From Flaviaestuariibacter flavus (GTDB lineage: Bacteria; Bacteroidota; Bacteroidia; Chitinophagales; Chitinophagaceae): a stretch of DNA of 64,000 nucleotides. Every line of letters starts with the position of its first letter. The first letter of the stretch is position 1. The translations under genes and the position numbers were made by a program. The notes beneath the pieces are model-generated. The model searched no databases and was not told where the DNA came from. It was given only the letters and a program-made list of their open reading frames with translations. The stretch lies in contig NZ_SJZI01000008.1 in the NCBI RefSeq assembly GCF_004337505.1, positions 537,934 through 601,933 of the forward strand. Reading direction: 5' to 3'. Shown here piece by piece: positions 25,258 through 34,467 of this stretch.

Positions 25258-25265
25258 CGAGCATG

Positions 25266-25306
25266 ACTGATGTCAGATGTATGATGTCAGATGTCAGATC
25301 TGATAG
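25266..25306. repeat. octamer array GATGTCAG
   Basis: Repeated TGATGTCAGATGT-type units between the pdhC stop and the terminator at 25320. It pairs, roughly inverted, with the array at 27088 on the other side of the M1 peptidase gene. Confidence 0.75.
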
Positions 25307-25319
25307 ACGATAAAAGAAG

Positions 25320-25342
25320 AAGCCTCCGCGATGTGGAGGCTT
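25320..25342. terminator. bidirectional terminator, pdhC and M1 peptidase
   Basis: Stem AAGCCTCC/GGAGGCTT (25320-25327 with 25335-25342), extended by GC and wobble pairs, then T5 on the plus strand and an A/G-rich run at the other foot. Confidence 0.8.
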
Positions 25343-25350
25343 TTTCTTTA

Positions 25351-27012
25351 TTAGTTCACCCGGATCTGCTCGCCGGTAGCCCGGTTTTGCTTGACCGCCT
25401 TCCAGTAGGTAGCTCCCTGCGTATAAAAAAGCAGGTTGGTATTGGGGTCGACCACGATCTTTACCGGATTCCGTTCGCCGATGTCCAGTTTCACTTCCGT
25501 CAACGACTCCGTTACCGGGATGTCATGGATAGTCATCTTACCCGCATCATCCACCACCCCGATCTCCAGGGTAAAGTAAAAAGGTTGCCGGGCAAAGGAC
25601 GATTGGCTGATGGAAAGCTTCACCTTGCCCTTGCGCAGGGTTTCCTGGATATTCAAACCGGGCATGGAAGGGCGGTAAAGCCACTGCTCGAAGAACCAAC
25701 CCCACTTTGTGCCGGTAACCTGCTCCACAACGGAGCCGAAATCTTCGGTCGTGGCATTCTTTCCTTTATACTGCTCGTAATAGGTCCGGATGACCTTCCG
25801 GAACACGGAGTCACCCACCTCACGGCGGAGCATATGCAACACCCAGCCGCCTTTTTGATAGCTGTTCGTATTGAGCAGCGACATCAGGTTGGTCGTATCA
25901 TCCACAACGGTGCGCAGGCCTACGCGACCGGATTTCCGGATTGCCTCACGGTCGGCGGCAAGACGTTTATTCATACTGTCCACACCATACTTCTGCTCGA
26001 TATAGATGTTGGTCATATACGTGGCAAAGCCCTCGCTCAGCCACAGGTGCGCAAAGCTTTTTTCCGAGGCCATATCGCCGAACCACTGGTGGGCGATCTC
26101 GTGGGCGATAACGTCTTCCCACTTGCGGTCGCCGGTAACGCTCTCTTCGGCATAGAAGATCGCGGAAGCGTTCTCCATACCGCCGAAGATGGTTTTCGAC
26201 TGCACGTTGGCGAGCTTCTTATAGGGAAAAGGGGCGATGTAGCTGCTGAAGAATTTCAGGATCGAGGGCGCGAGCGCATAGTCGTAAAAGCCTTTGGCGC
26301 TGTCCTGTGGAAACACCCAGGCGCTGACGGGTATCCCTGGCGGACTGTCCTCGAAAGTCTTGCTGGCAAAGCGCGCCGCCCCGATCACCATCACCTTGGT
26401 GGGCAGCGGCACTTCGCAGCGCCAGTGCGCGAAGCTGCGCGACGTGTCCGGCGGTACGATGCCTGTGTTGCCCGGCCGGGGCATCTGCAGCTCGCCGTTG
26501 CTGATAACGCGGTATCCCTTGGGCACCGTTACCTGAAACTCGAAGGTTGCCTTGTCATCCGGCCGGTCATTACACGGAAGCCACTGGTGCGCCCGGTTCG
26601 GCCAGTTGTCGGCGAAGAAGGTGCGTTCGCCCCATTTGTTCTTAGAGATGATCAGGCCGTCGGCCGGTATGCCGCCGTATTCGATCTGAACCAATTTGGA
26701 AGTTTTGGCGATGCTGCCTAGATCAAAGACGATCGCTACTTTATCATCCCGCTGCGACCAGCTTTCCACATCCGCTCCCTTCACAGAACGCACCGCCATG
26801 CCTTTGCCGTCGCGTCGCGGAGCCGCCAGGTCAAAGGTGACGCTGGCCCGCGGCTTCACCGTCTCGAAATTGATCAGCGCAATACCCTTGATGCTGTCGC
26901 TCTGATCCGAAAGCGTCAGGTTGAAATTGTAATGGAGCACGTCGATATCCTGGGCCCCGACATTTACAGCTGCCAGCAGGAGAAGTAAGACTTTCGGAAG
27001 TCGTTTGAGCAT
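25351..27012 (-). CDS. M1-family zinc metallopeptidase, exported
   Basis: 553 residues. Signal peptide LKRLPKVLLLLLAAVNVGAQ. The substrate-binding GGMEN (GAMEN in most members), the zinc motif HEIAHQWFG and the third ligand Glu in WLSEGFATY, 18 residues on, are all present. It cleaves N-terminal residues from peptides, probably in the periplasm. The length is that of the short Bacteroidota M1 group lacking a large C-terminal domain. Confidence 0.93.
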   Translation of the reverse strand: MLKRLPKVLLLLLAAVNVGAQDIDVLHYNFNLTLSDQSDSIKGIALINFETVKPRASVTFDLAAPRRDGKGMAVRSVKGADVESWSQRDDKVAIVFDLGSIAKTSKLVQIEYGGIPADGLIISKNKWGERTFFADNWPNRAHQWLPCNDRPDDKATFEFQVTVPKGYRVISNGELQMPRPGNTGIVPPDTSRSFAHWRCEVPLPTKVMVIGAARFASKTFEDSPPGIPVSAWVFPQDSAKGFYDYALAPSILKFFSSYIAPFPYKKLANVQSKTIFGGMENASAIFYAEESVTGDRKWEDVIAHEIAHQWFGDMASEKSFAHLWLSEGFATYMTNIYIEQKYGVDSMNKRLAADREAIRKSGRVGLRTVVDDTTNLMSLLNTNSYQKGGWVLHMLRREVGDSVFRKVIRTYYEQYKGKNATTEDFGSVVEQVTGTKWGWFFEQWLYRPSMPGLNIQETLRKGKVKLSISQSSFARQPFYFTLEIGVVDDAGKMTIHDIPVTESLTEVKLDIGERNPVKIVVDPNTNLLFYTQGATYWKAVKQNRATGEQIRVN

Positions 27013-27087
27013 ACCGGAAGGTAAACGGAAATCCCAAATCTGAATTCTTAAAAATCTGCAATCCGTCCTGAGGTCCGCGCCTTGCTC

Positions 27088-27121
27088 AAATCAGACATCA
27101 GACATCAGACATCGGACATCA
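27088..27121. repeat. octamer array ATCAGACA
   Basis: Four units of the ATCAGACA/ATCGGACA type at 8-bp steps. The final TCA (27119-27121) is the complement of the TGA stop of the MutS-like gene. Confidence 0.85.
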
Positions 27122-28447
27122 GCCATTCTCTCCGAGGCTTTCCAGCAGGTCCACCACCTTCTCGCGCCGCAGGATGACGTAGCCGATCCGGTCGTCGGAG
27201 ATACCGTCGCGGAGCTGATAGCTGAAGGAAAGCTGGTCATTGGCCACCTTCGTTTCGAAGAACTTGAAGGCGATATTGGGATACACCTTCAGCTCCTCGC
27301 CGATCTCGTAGAGATGCGTGGAAAGAATGAACAGCGAATTGCGCATCTTCACGAGGCCCTTGATCACGGCGAGCGAGCACTTCATCGCATCCTGCACGTT
27401 GGTACCCTTGAACAGCTCGTCGATCAGCACCAGCCACTTCTTGCCGTCGTTGATCTTCACGATCGTGTTCTTGATCCGCTGCACTTCGTTGAAGAAGTAG
27501 CTTTCGCCGCGCACGAGGTTATCGGTCACGTTGATATTGGACAGCAGTCCGTCAAAAAGACTAAGCTCCATGGCCGCCGCCGGCACGCCCATGCCGAGGT
27601 GGGCCAGGTACACCGCCGCACCCACCGCTTTGATGAGCGTGCTTTTGCCGGCCATATTGGCGCCGGTAAGAAACACGAAGTTTTGCTGCGGATCCATCAC
27701 CAGGTCGTAGGCTACCGGGTTTGGAATCAATACATGATAAAGTCCGCGGGCATTGAATTGGGGTTCGGCACTGTCCACGAAGCGCGGGAACTGCAGGCCG
27801 AAATGGGTCATCGCGGCAGCCATCGAATACCAGGCCTCCAGGCGGCCGAATACATCGATCAGCTCGAGGGTGCTGTTCTTGTATCGTCCCCGGACATGGT
27901 AGGCATAATACAATGTTTCCTGGATCGACAACACAGCGCCCGGCTCCAGCGCCGCAAGCCGCTCCAGCGGCTCCTCGCGCAGCAGGGACCGGATGCGATC
28001 GGTAAAATACGATACCTGCCGCGGCAGCTCCACATCGGCAAACAGCACCAGCAACTGCCGCAGGCCACGATAAAAGTCGGCGAAATGCCGCACCGAAAAA
28101 CGGGCCATGGAATAATCCTGCGGATGCAGCACACGGTACGAGAAGCTGTTGATACGATTGAGCGAGGCAGGGATTGCGTCGAGCTCGTAGTCGAGAAACT
28201 TGTCGATCACCAGCATGGTGCCGTTGGTGATATAGGGCGGCCACTGCGCCCCGCGTTCCTGGAACAGGCGCAGCACCTCCTGGGTGGCGCGGATCTTCTG
28301 CAGGTCGCCATGCGGCTGCTGGAAGAAGCGGCGCAGCCACTCCTTTCCAACGGCGGTCTTGGTAAAATTGAGCCGGTGAAAAACGGAGAACTCCTCTTCG
28401 CTTTGAAAGATCGCGAGGTCGTGCGTGGTGATTTTGTCGATCTGCAT
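27119..28447 (-). CDS. MutS-like ATPase lacking the mismatch-recognition domain
   Basis: 442 residues. The C-terminal ABC-type ATPase is intact: Walker A TGANMAGKST, Walker B WLVLIDELFKGT and signature region. The preceding helical lever/clamp-like domain is present, but the N-terminal mismatch-reading domain (FxE) is absent. About half the length of MutS, and it lacks the Smr nuclease of MutS2. Similar short MutS-family proteins are common in Bacteroidota; role in repair or recombination not established. The stop codon lies in an octamer array. Confidence 0.85.
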   Translation of the reverse strand: MQIDKITTHDLAIFQSEEEFSVFHRLNFTKTAVGKEWLRRFFQQPHGDLQKIRATQEVLRLFQERGAQWPPYITNGTMLVIDKFLDYELDAIPASLNRINSFSYRVLHPQDYSMARFSVRHFADFYRGLRQLLVLFADVELPRQVSYFTDRIRSLLREEPLERLAALEPGAVLSIQETLYYAYHVRGRYKNSTLELIDVFGRLEAWYSMAAAMTHFGLQFPRFVDSAEPQFNARGLYHVLIPNPVAYDLVMDPQQNFVFLTGANMAGKSTLIKAVGAAVYLAHLGMGVPAAAMELSLFDGLLSNINVTDNLVRGESYFFNEVQRIKNTIVKINDGKKWLVLIDELFKGTNVQDAMKCSLAVIKGLVKMRNSLFILSTHLYEIGEELKVYPNIAFKFFETKVANDQLSFSYQLRDGISDDRIGYVILRREKVVDLLESLGENG

Positions 28448-28472
28448 AATGATGTTTTCGTCGTGGGCTGGA

Positions 28473-28598
28473 GAGAAGGAACGCTGATTCCGCGGGCGGA
28501 ATACGCAGATCTTTTATGATTTATTATGATTGGCTGACGCCGGCAACAGTAACTGCGTTAATCATATAGATCATAAGAAATCCGCGTTCTTTCTACCG
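28473..28598. repeat. dispersed inverted repeat family 2, copy 2
   Basis: Left end AAGGAACGCTGATTCCGCGG, internal CGCAGATCTTTTATGATTTA and right end ATAAGAAATCCGCGTTCTTT. It matches copy 3 closely at the right end. It lies between the start of the MutS-like gene and the end of the dihydroorotase gene and overlaps the latter's last bases. Confidence 0.85.
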
Positions 28599-29942
28599 GT
28601 CGAAGCGCAGCCTTTGCCCCCAATGAGATTCATCCCACACCCCGTTTGCATAAACGGGATGCCCGTTTACAAAAGTGTGGGTGATCCGGGCGGGGAACGT
28701 AAACCCTTCGAGCGGGCTCCAGCCACATTTGTAGAGGATGTTTTCCTTGCTGACCGTGGTGCTTTCGTTGAGGTCCACGATCACGAGGTCGGCCCAATAG
28801 CCTTCGCGGATATAGCCGCGCCCGCGGATGCCGAAGCAGTCGGCCACGGCATGACTCATCTTCTGCGCGATCTTCTCCAGCGAGATGCGTCCTTCCCTGT
28901 AATAATGCAGCATCAGCAGCAGCGGGTGTTGCACCAGCGGCAGGCCCGCATGGGCATGCTCGTAGTCGCCCGCCTTCTCGGCGCGCAGGTGCGGCGCATG
29001 GTCGGTCGCGATCACGTCAAGGCGATCGTCGAGCAGCGCCTGCCACAGGGCCTCGCGGTTGTGCGGCGCCTTGATGGCCGGGTTGCACTTGATATCGTAG
29101 CCGTGCTTCGCATAATCGTCGGAAGTAAAATGCAAATGGTGCACGCACACTTCGGCGGTGATGCGCTTGTCGCGCAGCGGCACCATATTGGTGAACAGCT
29201 GCAGCTCGCGCTCGGTGGTAATGTGCAGGATGTGCAGGCGCGCATCATGCTTCATCGCCAGCTGCACGGCTTTGAGCGACGACTCGAAGCAGGCCGCCTC
29301 GTCGCGCACCAGCGGGTGGTCGGCCGGGGTGAGCGTACCTTTCTCCGCCTTCAGCCGCGCATAGTTGGCGCGGATGATGCTTTCCTCTTCGCAGTGCGTG
29401 GCAATAAGCAGCTCGCTGCCGGCGAAAATATTGCCGATCGTGAGGTAATTATCCACCAGCAGGTTGCCGGTGGAAGCGCCCATGAAGATCTTGACCCCGC
29501 AAACCGCGTCTTTCTTTTCATTGGTGCGGAGCACCTCCTCGAGGTTGTCGTTGGACGTGCCCATGAAGAACGAGTAATTCGCCAGGGCGCTGCGCGCGGC
29601 GATGGCGTACTTGTCTTCCAGCAATTCCTGGGTGAACACCGGCGGTTGCGTATTGGGCATCTCCATGAACGAGGTAACGCCGCCGGCCACGGCCGCTTTG
29701 GCTTCTGTATAAATCGTAGCCTTATGCGTAAGCCCCGGCTCGCGGAAGTGCACCTGGTCGTCGATGGCGCCGGGCAGGAGGTATTTGCCGCTCCCATCGA
29801 TCTCCGTCACCGCGGTGTTGCCCATATCGATGCGCCCGCCGATACGCTCGATGCGGCCATCGCCGATCAGCACATCGCATGTGTCGATGCGCCCTTCGTT
29901 GACAACCTGTATATCCCTGATCAGGTAGTATTTTTGTTGCAT
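28593..29942 (-). CDS. pyrC: dihydroorotase, class I type
   Basis: 449 residues. Pyrimidine synthesis: carbamoyl-aspartate to dihydroorotate. Recognised from LLPGAIDDQVHFREPGLTHK, VAGGVTSFMEMPNTQPP, VKIFMGASTGN (where the carbamylated Lys is expected), ATHCEEE, HILHITTERE and ATDHAPHL. The first metal motif reads DDQVHF where most amidohydrolases have DxHxH, so the first His is Gln. I believe this is usual in Bacteroidota. Could be another cyclic amidohydrolase, less likely. Confidence 0.88.
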   Translation of the reverse strand: MQQKYYLIRDIQVVNEGRIDTCDVLIGDGRIERIGGRIDMGNTAVTEIDGSGKYLLPGAIDDQVHFREPGLTHKATIYTEAKAAVAGGVTSFMEMPNTQPPVFTQELLEDKYAIAARSALANYSFFMGTSNDNLEEVLRTNEKKDAVCGVKIFMGASTGNLLVDNYLTIGNIFAGSELLIATHCEEESIIRANYARLKAEKGTLTPADHPLVRDEAACFESSLKAVQLAMKHDARLHILHITTERELQLFTNMVPLRDKRITAEVCVHHLHFTSDDYAKHGYDIKCNPAIKAPHNREALWQALLDDRLDVIATDHAPHLRAEKAGDYEHAHAGLPLVQHPLLLMLHYYREGRISLEKIAQKMSHAVADCFGIRGRGYIREGYWADLVIVDLNESTTVSKENILYKCGWSPLEGFTFPARITHTFVNGHPVYANGVWDESHWGQRLRFDR

Positions 29943-29964
29943 TGTTGTTATTTAACCCGAATTG

Positions 29965-31680
29965 ATGCAATATAAACAAAGACGGGGGCTGGCACTCGGT
30001 GCGGCCCTCCTGCTGGCACCGGTGCTGGCCTCATCACAGACCACCTACCTGCCGCAGGGCGCGCCCGAGCAGATCCTCATCGAACGGCTTGAAGTGAAGG
30101 CCCAGCGCGACTCCGTACTTAATTACTCGACGGTCCGCCCGCTTTCCCGCAAGGAGTTCATCCCCGCCCTGCTGCGCCAGGACAGCACGCAATTGAGCCG
30201 GGTGGATCGCTACAACCTTTACCTGGCGAAGATCAACAACCTGGAATGGGTACCCGAAGACTGGACGAACTACGCCAGCCGGAAGCCCGTCCTGAAAAAC
30301 TTCTACCGCACGCCGGCCACCCTGTTCGAAGTACACGAGCCCAATTTCTTCCTTGCCGTCAACCCCGTGCTGCAATACACGGTGTCGAAGGAGCAGGACA
30401 ATGAACAGCATCTTTTCCTGAATACGCGCGGTGCCACGCTCCGCGGCAGAATTGCCGACAAGATCGGTTTCTATGCCATCGTTACCGACAACCAGGAGCG
30501 CGAACCGGGCTATGTGCAGCAGTTTATCGCCGAAAGGCGCGCGGTACCTGGGGCCGGCTTCTACAAAGACTTCAAGGCGGCCGGCGGCGTCGACTACTTC
30601 GATGCCCGCGGCTATGTGACCTTCAACGCGGCAAAGTTCATCGACATCTCCTTCGGCTTCGACCGCAACTTCATCGGTGCGGGCTACCGGAGCCTCTTCC
30701 TGAGCGATTTCTCCGCTCCTACAACTTTTCTCCGCCTCAACACGCGCATCTGGAAGTTTCACTACCAGAACCTCTTCATGGAGCTTAATTCGGCCAACCG
30801 CCTCAATGCCGACAAGCTGCAGCCGAAGAAATATGCCGTGATGCACCACCTCGACCTCGGTGTTACGAAGTGGCTTAACGTCGGTCTCTTCGAAGGCGTG
30901 ATCTTCGGGCGCACCAACCATTTCGAATTCGGCTACCTCAACCCCGTTATATTTTACCGCTCGCTGGAGCAGCAGAACGGTTCTTTCGACAATTCCGTTG
31001 CCGGCATCGACTTCAAAGCCAACGCAGCGAAGCACTTCCAGTTCTACGGCCAGCTGCTGCTCGACGAGTTCAAGCTGTCGGAGATCAAAAGCAACCGCGG
31101 CTGGTGGGCCAACAAATTCGGTTACCAGCTCGGTGCCAAATACATCGATGCCTTCAACGTACGCAACCTCGACCTGCAGCTGGAAGTAAACCGCGTGCGG
31201 CCCTTCACCTACTCGCACAACGACTCGGTGGCCAACTACACGCACTACAACCAGCCGCTGGCACACCCGCTTGGCGCCAACTTCCAGGAAGTGATCGGCA
31301 CCGTGCGCTACCAGCCCGCGCCGAAATGGCTCCTGCTGGCCAAGGCCATGTATTATTACCAGGGGCGTGACACGGGTCTTGTTTCATTCGGCGGCAATAT
31401 CTTCCTCCCCAACCAGGTTCCCGACCCGGCCGACCCGGTGCGCAACAGCATTCCCCACCGCACTGCTGACTACGGCTACTACGTCGGCTCCGGCCTGCGC
31501 AACAAGGTGGCGATGGCCAGCCTGCTCGTCTCCTACCAGCTGCGCCCGAACTTGTTCTTTGAGCTCAACGGCGCCTACCGCCGCCAGAGCGTGAACGTAG
31601 CCGGGGTTAGCGACGCCAGCACCTTCATCTTTACCGGGGGCGTTCGCTGGAATATTCACCGGAGGGATTTCGACTTCTAA
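29965..31680 (+). CDS. outer-membrane beta-barrel protein, RemB/Wzi-like
   Basis: 571 residues from ATG 29965. Signal peptide LALGAALLLAPVLASSQ. No TonB box or plug. About twenty alternating amphipathic strands ending in an aromatic C-terminus (NIHRRDFDF). Internal segments such as LRGRIADKIGFYAIVTDNQ and HFEFGYLNPVIFYRSLEQ resemble Wzi-like barrels and the Flavobacterium gliding-motility protein RemB. A surface-polysaccharide or adhesion role is plausible but not shown. Confidence 0.65.
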   Translation: MQYKQRRGLALGAALLLAPVLASSQTTYLPQGAPEQILIERLEVKAQRDSVLNYSTVRPLSRKEFIPALLRQDSTQLSRVDRYNLYLAKINNLEWVPEDWTNYASRKPVLKNFYRTPATLFEVHEPNFFLAVNPVLQYTVSKEQDNEQHLFLNTRGATLRGRIADKIGFYAIVTDNQEREPGYVQQFIAERRAVPGAGFYKDFKAAGGVDYFDARGYVTFNAAKFIDISFGFDRNFIGAGYRSLFLSDFSAPTTFLRLNTRIWKFHYQNLFMELNSANRLNADKLQPKKYAVMHHLDLGVTKWLNVGLFEGVIFGRTNHFEFGYLNPVIFYRSLEQQNGSFDNSVAGIDFKANAAKHFQFYGQLLLDEFKLSEIKSNRGWWANKFGYQLGAKYIDAFNVRNLDLQLEVNRVRPFTYSHNDSVANYTHYNQPLAHPLGANFQEVIGTVRYQPAPKWLLLAKAMYYYQGRDTGLVSFGGNIFLPNQVPDPADPVRNSIPHRTADYGYYVGSGLRNKVAMASLLVSYQLRPNLFFELNGAYRRQSVNVAGVSDASTFIFTGGVRWNIHRRDFDF

Positions 31681-31707
31681 TCCATTTCTGATTTTTTTCC
31701 TTTCATG

Positions 31708-31731
31708 AGCCCCGGCCCTGGCGCCGGGGCT
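31708..31731 (+). terminator. intrinsic terminator
   Basis: A 9-bp stem AGCCCCGGC/GCCGGGGCT (31708-31716 with 31723-31731) followed by a T tract. It ends the barrel gene. Confidence 0.9.
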
Positions 31732-31871
31732 TTTTCATGCCGCCATCCAGCCCGGGAACGACGCACCCGACACATTATTTATTTCATTCATTGGCGAAGT
31801 GAAAAGTTTCTATTTACTTTGCAATACAAAGTGCTTTCTAAACAGACAAACGGAAGCCGAAAACAACCGCC

Positions 31872-32768
31872 ATGAGTACCGTTCTCTCCCTTTCGCAGAT
31901 CAGCAAGTCGTATGGCAAGGTCCAGGCGCTCAGGGACGTATCCTTCTCGGTGCCCGAGGGCAGCGTCTTCGGCATTCTCGGGCCGAACGGCAGCGGCAAG
32001 ACCACCCTGCTCAGCATCGTGCTCGACGTGCTCAAAGCCGATCGGGGCGACTATAGCTGGCTGGGGCAGCCGGGCTCGCCGGCACAGCGCAAAAAGATCG
32101 GCTCGCTGCTGGAGACGCCGAACTTTTACCATTATCTCTCCGCGGTAGACAACCTCCGCGTGACGCAAAGCATCAGCGGCCGCGGCACCCCCGAAGACAT
32201 CGACCGCGTGCTCCGGAAGGTGAACCTCTTTGAGCGCCGCAAGAGCCGCTTCAAGAGCTACAGCCTGGGCATGAAGCAGCGCCTGGCCATCGCGGCCTCG
32301 CTCCTCGGCGACCCGAAGGTGCTGGTACTCGACGAGCCCACCAACGGCCTCGACCCGGTGGGCATCGCCGAGATCCGCGAACTTATCACCGAGCTCCGCA
32401 ACTCCGGGCATACCATCATCATGGCCAGCCACCTGCTGGATGAAGTGGAAAAGGTATGCACGCACGTGGCCATCCTGAAGACAGGCGAGCTGCTCACCAC
32501 CGGCGACGTCAACGAGGTGATGCAGGACGAAGACATCGTGGAAGCGGGCGCCGCCGACCTCGCCGCGCTCGCCCGCGCGCTGGCGCCCTTCAGCAACGCC
32601 GTGCACGTCGACCCGGTTTCCAACACCGCTTCTTTCGCGCTCCCCAAAGGCAGCGCGCACCTCGAAGAGATCAACCGCCACTGCTTTGAACAAGGCCTCG
32701 TGCTCCGTCATCTCCTGCTGAAAAAGAAACGCCTCGAAACCCGCTTCTTCGAGCTTACCAACAATTAG
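31872..32768 (+). CDS. ABC transporter ATP-binding protein
   Basis: 298 residues. Walker A LGPNGSGKTTL, Q-loop region, signature YSLGMKQRLAIA (LSGGQ variant), Walker B VLVLDEPTNGLDPVG and the H-loop Ser-His in IMASHLLDE. This is the DrrA/CcmA-like exporter type with an extra C-terminal domain. The permease follows after 23 bp. Substrate unknown. Confidence 0.92.
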   Translation: MSTVLSLSQISKSYGKVQALRDVSFSVPEGSVFGILGPNGSGKTTLLSIVLDVLKADRGDYSWLGQPGSPAQRKKIGSLLETPNFYHYLSAVDNLRVTQSISGRGTPEDIDRVLRKVNLFERRKSRFKSYSLGMKQRLAIAASLLGDPKVLVLDEPTNGLDPVGIAEIRELITELRNSGHTIIMASHLLDEVEKVCTHVAILKTGELLTTGDVNEVMQDEDIVEAGAADLAALARALAPFSNAVHVDPVSNTASFALPKGSAHLEEINRHCFEQGLVLRHLLLKKKRLETRFFELTNN

Positions 32769-32791
32769 ATCGCCGATTACAACGACAAGAA

Positions 32792-33595
32792 ATGATATCG
32801 ATACTTAGAACCGAATGGCTCAAAATGAAGGGTTACCCGGCCTTCTGGGCAATGCTGGCCATCGTGGCGACTTCCTACCCGGGCATGAACTATTTCTTTT
32901 ATTCCTCCGGGTACAAGGACCAGCTGACGGATAAAAAAATGGGGCCCATCCTGATGATGCTGCCCAACCCCTTCACCTTCCCGGACGCATGGCAAACGGT
33001 AGCGTACATCTCCTCCCTGTTCATCTTTCTGCCCGCCCTGATGGTGATCATGTTCATCACCAACGAGTACACCTATAAAACCCATCGGCAAAACATCATC
33101 GACGGCTGGGGACGTAAGGATTTCATGTTGGGCAAGCTGATCGATGTGCTCCTGGTCAGCACAATCGTTACCCTTTTGTATGCCGCAACTGCATTCGCGA
33201 TCGGCAGCATCAACACGCCCGGCGTTAACCCCTGGGAAGGAAGCCGCTACATCGGCCTGTTCTTCCTGCAGGTATTTGCGCAGCTGTCGCTGGCGCTGCT
33301 CGTAGCGCTCGTGGTACGCAAGGCCTTCATCGCGCTGGGCGTTTTCATGTTTTACTATTTCCCGCTCGAGCCGGCCATCGTAGGCATCAGCCGGGAAAAA
33401 TGGGGCGTAAAACTCGAATTCATGCCGCTGGAAGTTTCCGACCGCCTCATCCCCTACCCGCGCTGGTTTACCCGCGACGAAGCCCACTGGAAGGAGATCG
33501 TGGCACAGAGCAACAGCCACATTGGCTATACGCTGATCTTCCTGCTGATCGTATGGACACTTTGCTTTTGGATCATCAAGAAACGCGACCTCTGA
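32792..33595 (+). CDS. ABC-2-type transporter permease
   Basis: 267 residues. Opens MISILRTEWLKMKGYPAFW, a typical ABC-2 permease start. About six helices, including VAYISSLFIFLPALMVIMF and IGYTLIFLLIVWTLCFWIIKK. The segment EYTYKTHRQNIIDGW is the coupling-helix region. It pairs with the ATPase upstream. Its TGA overlaps the ATG of the next gene (TGATG). Confidence 0.88.
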   Translation: MISILRTEWLKMKGYPAFWAMLAIVATSYPGMNYFFYSSGYKDQLTDKKMGPILMMLPNPFTFPDAWQTVAYISSLFIFLPALMVIMFITNEYTYKTHRQNIIDGWGRKDFMLGKLIDVLLVSTIVTLLYAATAFAIGSINTPGVNPWEGSRYIGLFFLQVFAQLSLALLVALVVRKAFIALGVFMFYYFPLEPAIVGISREKWGVKLEFMPLEVSDRLIPYPRWFTRDEAHWKEIVAQSNSHIGYTLIFLLIVWTLCFWIIKKRDL

Positions 33596-34125
33596 TGTTA
33601 CTGGTAAAAAAACTCCTCCTCGCTTTCGCCCTGCTCCTGTGCATCGGGGCCTCTGCCCAGAACCACGCCACCACCATCAAGGTGCAGGCAATGGATATGG
33701 GCAGGAACTTCATGAAAAATGACTTCAATGGTTTTGTGAAATACATGCACCCCAACATCATCGGGTTCGCCGGTGGCCAGGAGAAGATGAAAACCCGGAT
33801 GGATTCCGCCTACACCATGATGCAGCGTTTCGGCGTCAGCTTTAAGAAGTACCTGATCGGTACACCGTCCGCGATCGTATCGTACAAGAACCAGCTGCAA
33901 TCGGTGCTCCCCGTCAGCACGGTAATGAAAACGCCGATGGGCGACCTGTCGGTGGAAACGGCGATGATCGTGATCTCGAATGACGGTGGTAAAAGCTGGT
34001 GGTTTATCGACACCAACGTGTACCGCGCCGACAAACTGAAAAGCATCCTGCCCGACCTGAGCCCGGATATCGTGTTGCCGGCGCGGTCGAAGCCGAAGCT
34101 GGTGCAGCCGGCGAATGCGAATTAA
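33595..34125 (+). CDS. exported hypothetical protein coupled to ABC transporter
   Basis: 176 residues from ATG 33595, which overlaps the permease stop. Signal peptide LLLAFALLLCIGASAQ. The mature part (GRNFMKNDFNGFVKYMHPNIIGFAGG, QRFGVSFKKYLIGTPSAIV, SNDGGKSWWFIDT) has the alternating helix/strand pattern of small NTF2-like domains, which is inference. Probably the third gene of the ABC operon and active in the periplasm. Confidence 0.75.
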   Translation: MLLVKKLLLAFALLLCIGASAQNHATTIKVQAMDMGRNFMKNDFNGFVKYMHPNIIGFAGGQEKMKTRMDSAYTMMQRFGVSFKKYLIGTPSAIVSYKNQLQSVLPVSTVMKTPMGDLSVETAMIVISNDGGKSWWFIDTNVYRADKLKSILPDLSPDIVLPARSKPKLVQPANAN

Positions 34126-34164
34126 GTAATTCTGCCGCCCTAAATGGTCGCGTAGGAAAGTGCT

Positions 34165-34310
34165 AAGAGGCTGTCGAAATTTAATCTGTCGAAGCCGTGT
34201 TTGTAGCGTACGCCCCGGAGGGGCGGCGGTTTTATAGCCCCAGGCGCAAGCCTGGGGTAAACGGATGAAGAATGAAAATCGCACCCCAGCGGGGTGCCGC
34301 AACGGAGAAG
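34165..34310. repeat. intergenic hairpin-rich repeat
   Basis: Three perfect GC hairpins in a row: CGCCCC/GGGGCG (34211-34225), CCCCAGGC-GCAA-GCCTGGGG (34238-34257) and GCACCCC/GGGGTGC (34281-34297), with connecting text typical of dispersed bacterial repeats. The 34126-34467 gap holds no ORF or RNA gene that I can support. Confidence 0.6.
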
Positions 34311-34467
34311 GGGCGATGACCGGCAATTGGACTGGTTGAAAAAAAATGCAGGACAGTAAGCAAGCTCAAATCCCCTGTCGGCCGCCGTCCCGCTACTCGG
34401 CGAATCGTTGCGAACACCGCCCACTCACGCACTAATCCTACTTTCCCTTGAACAACTTTTGCACACG

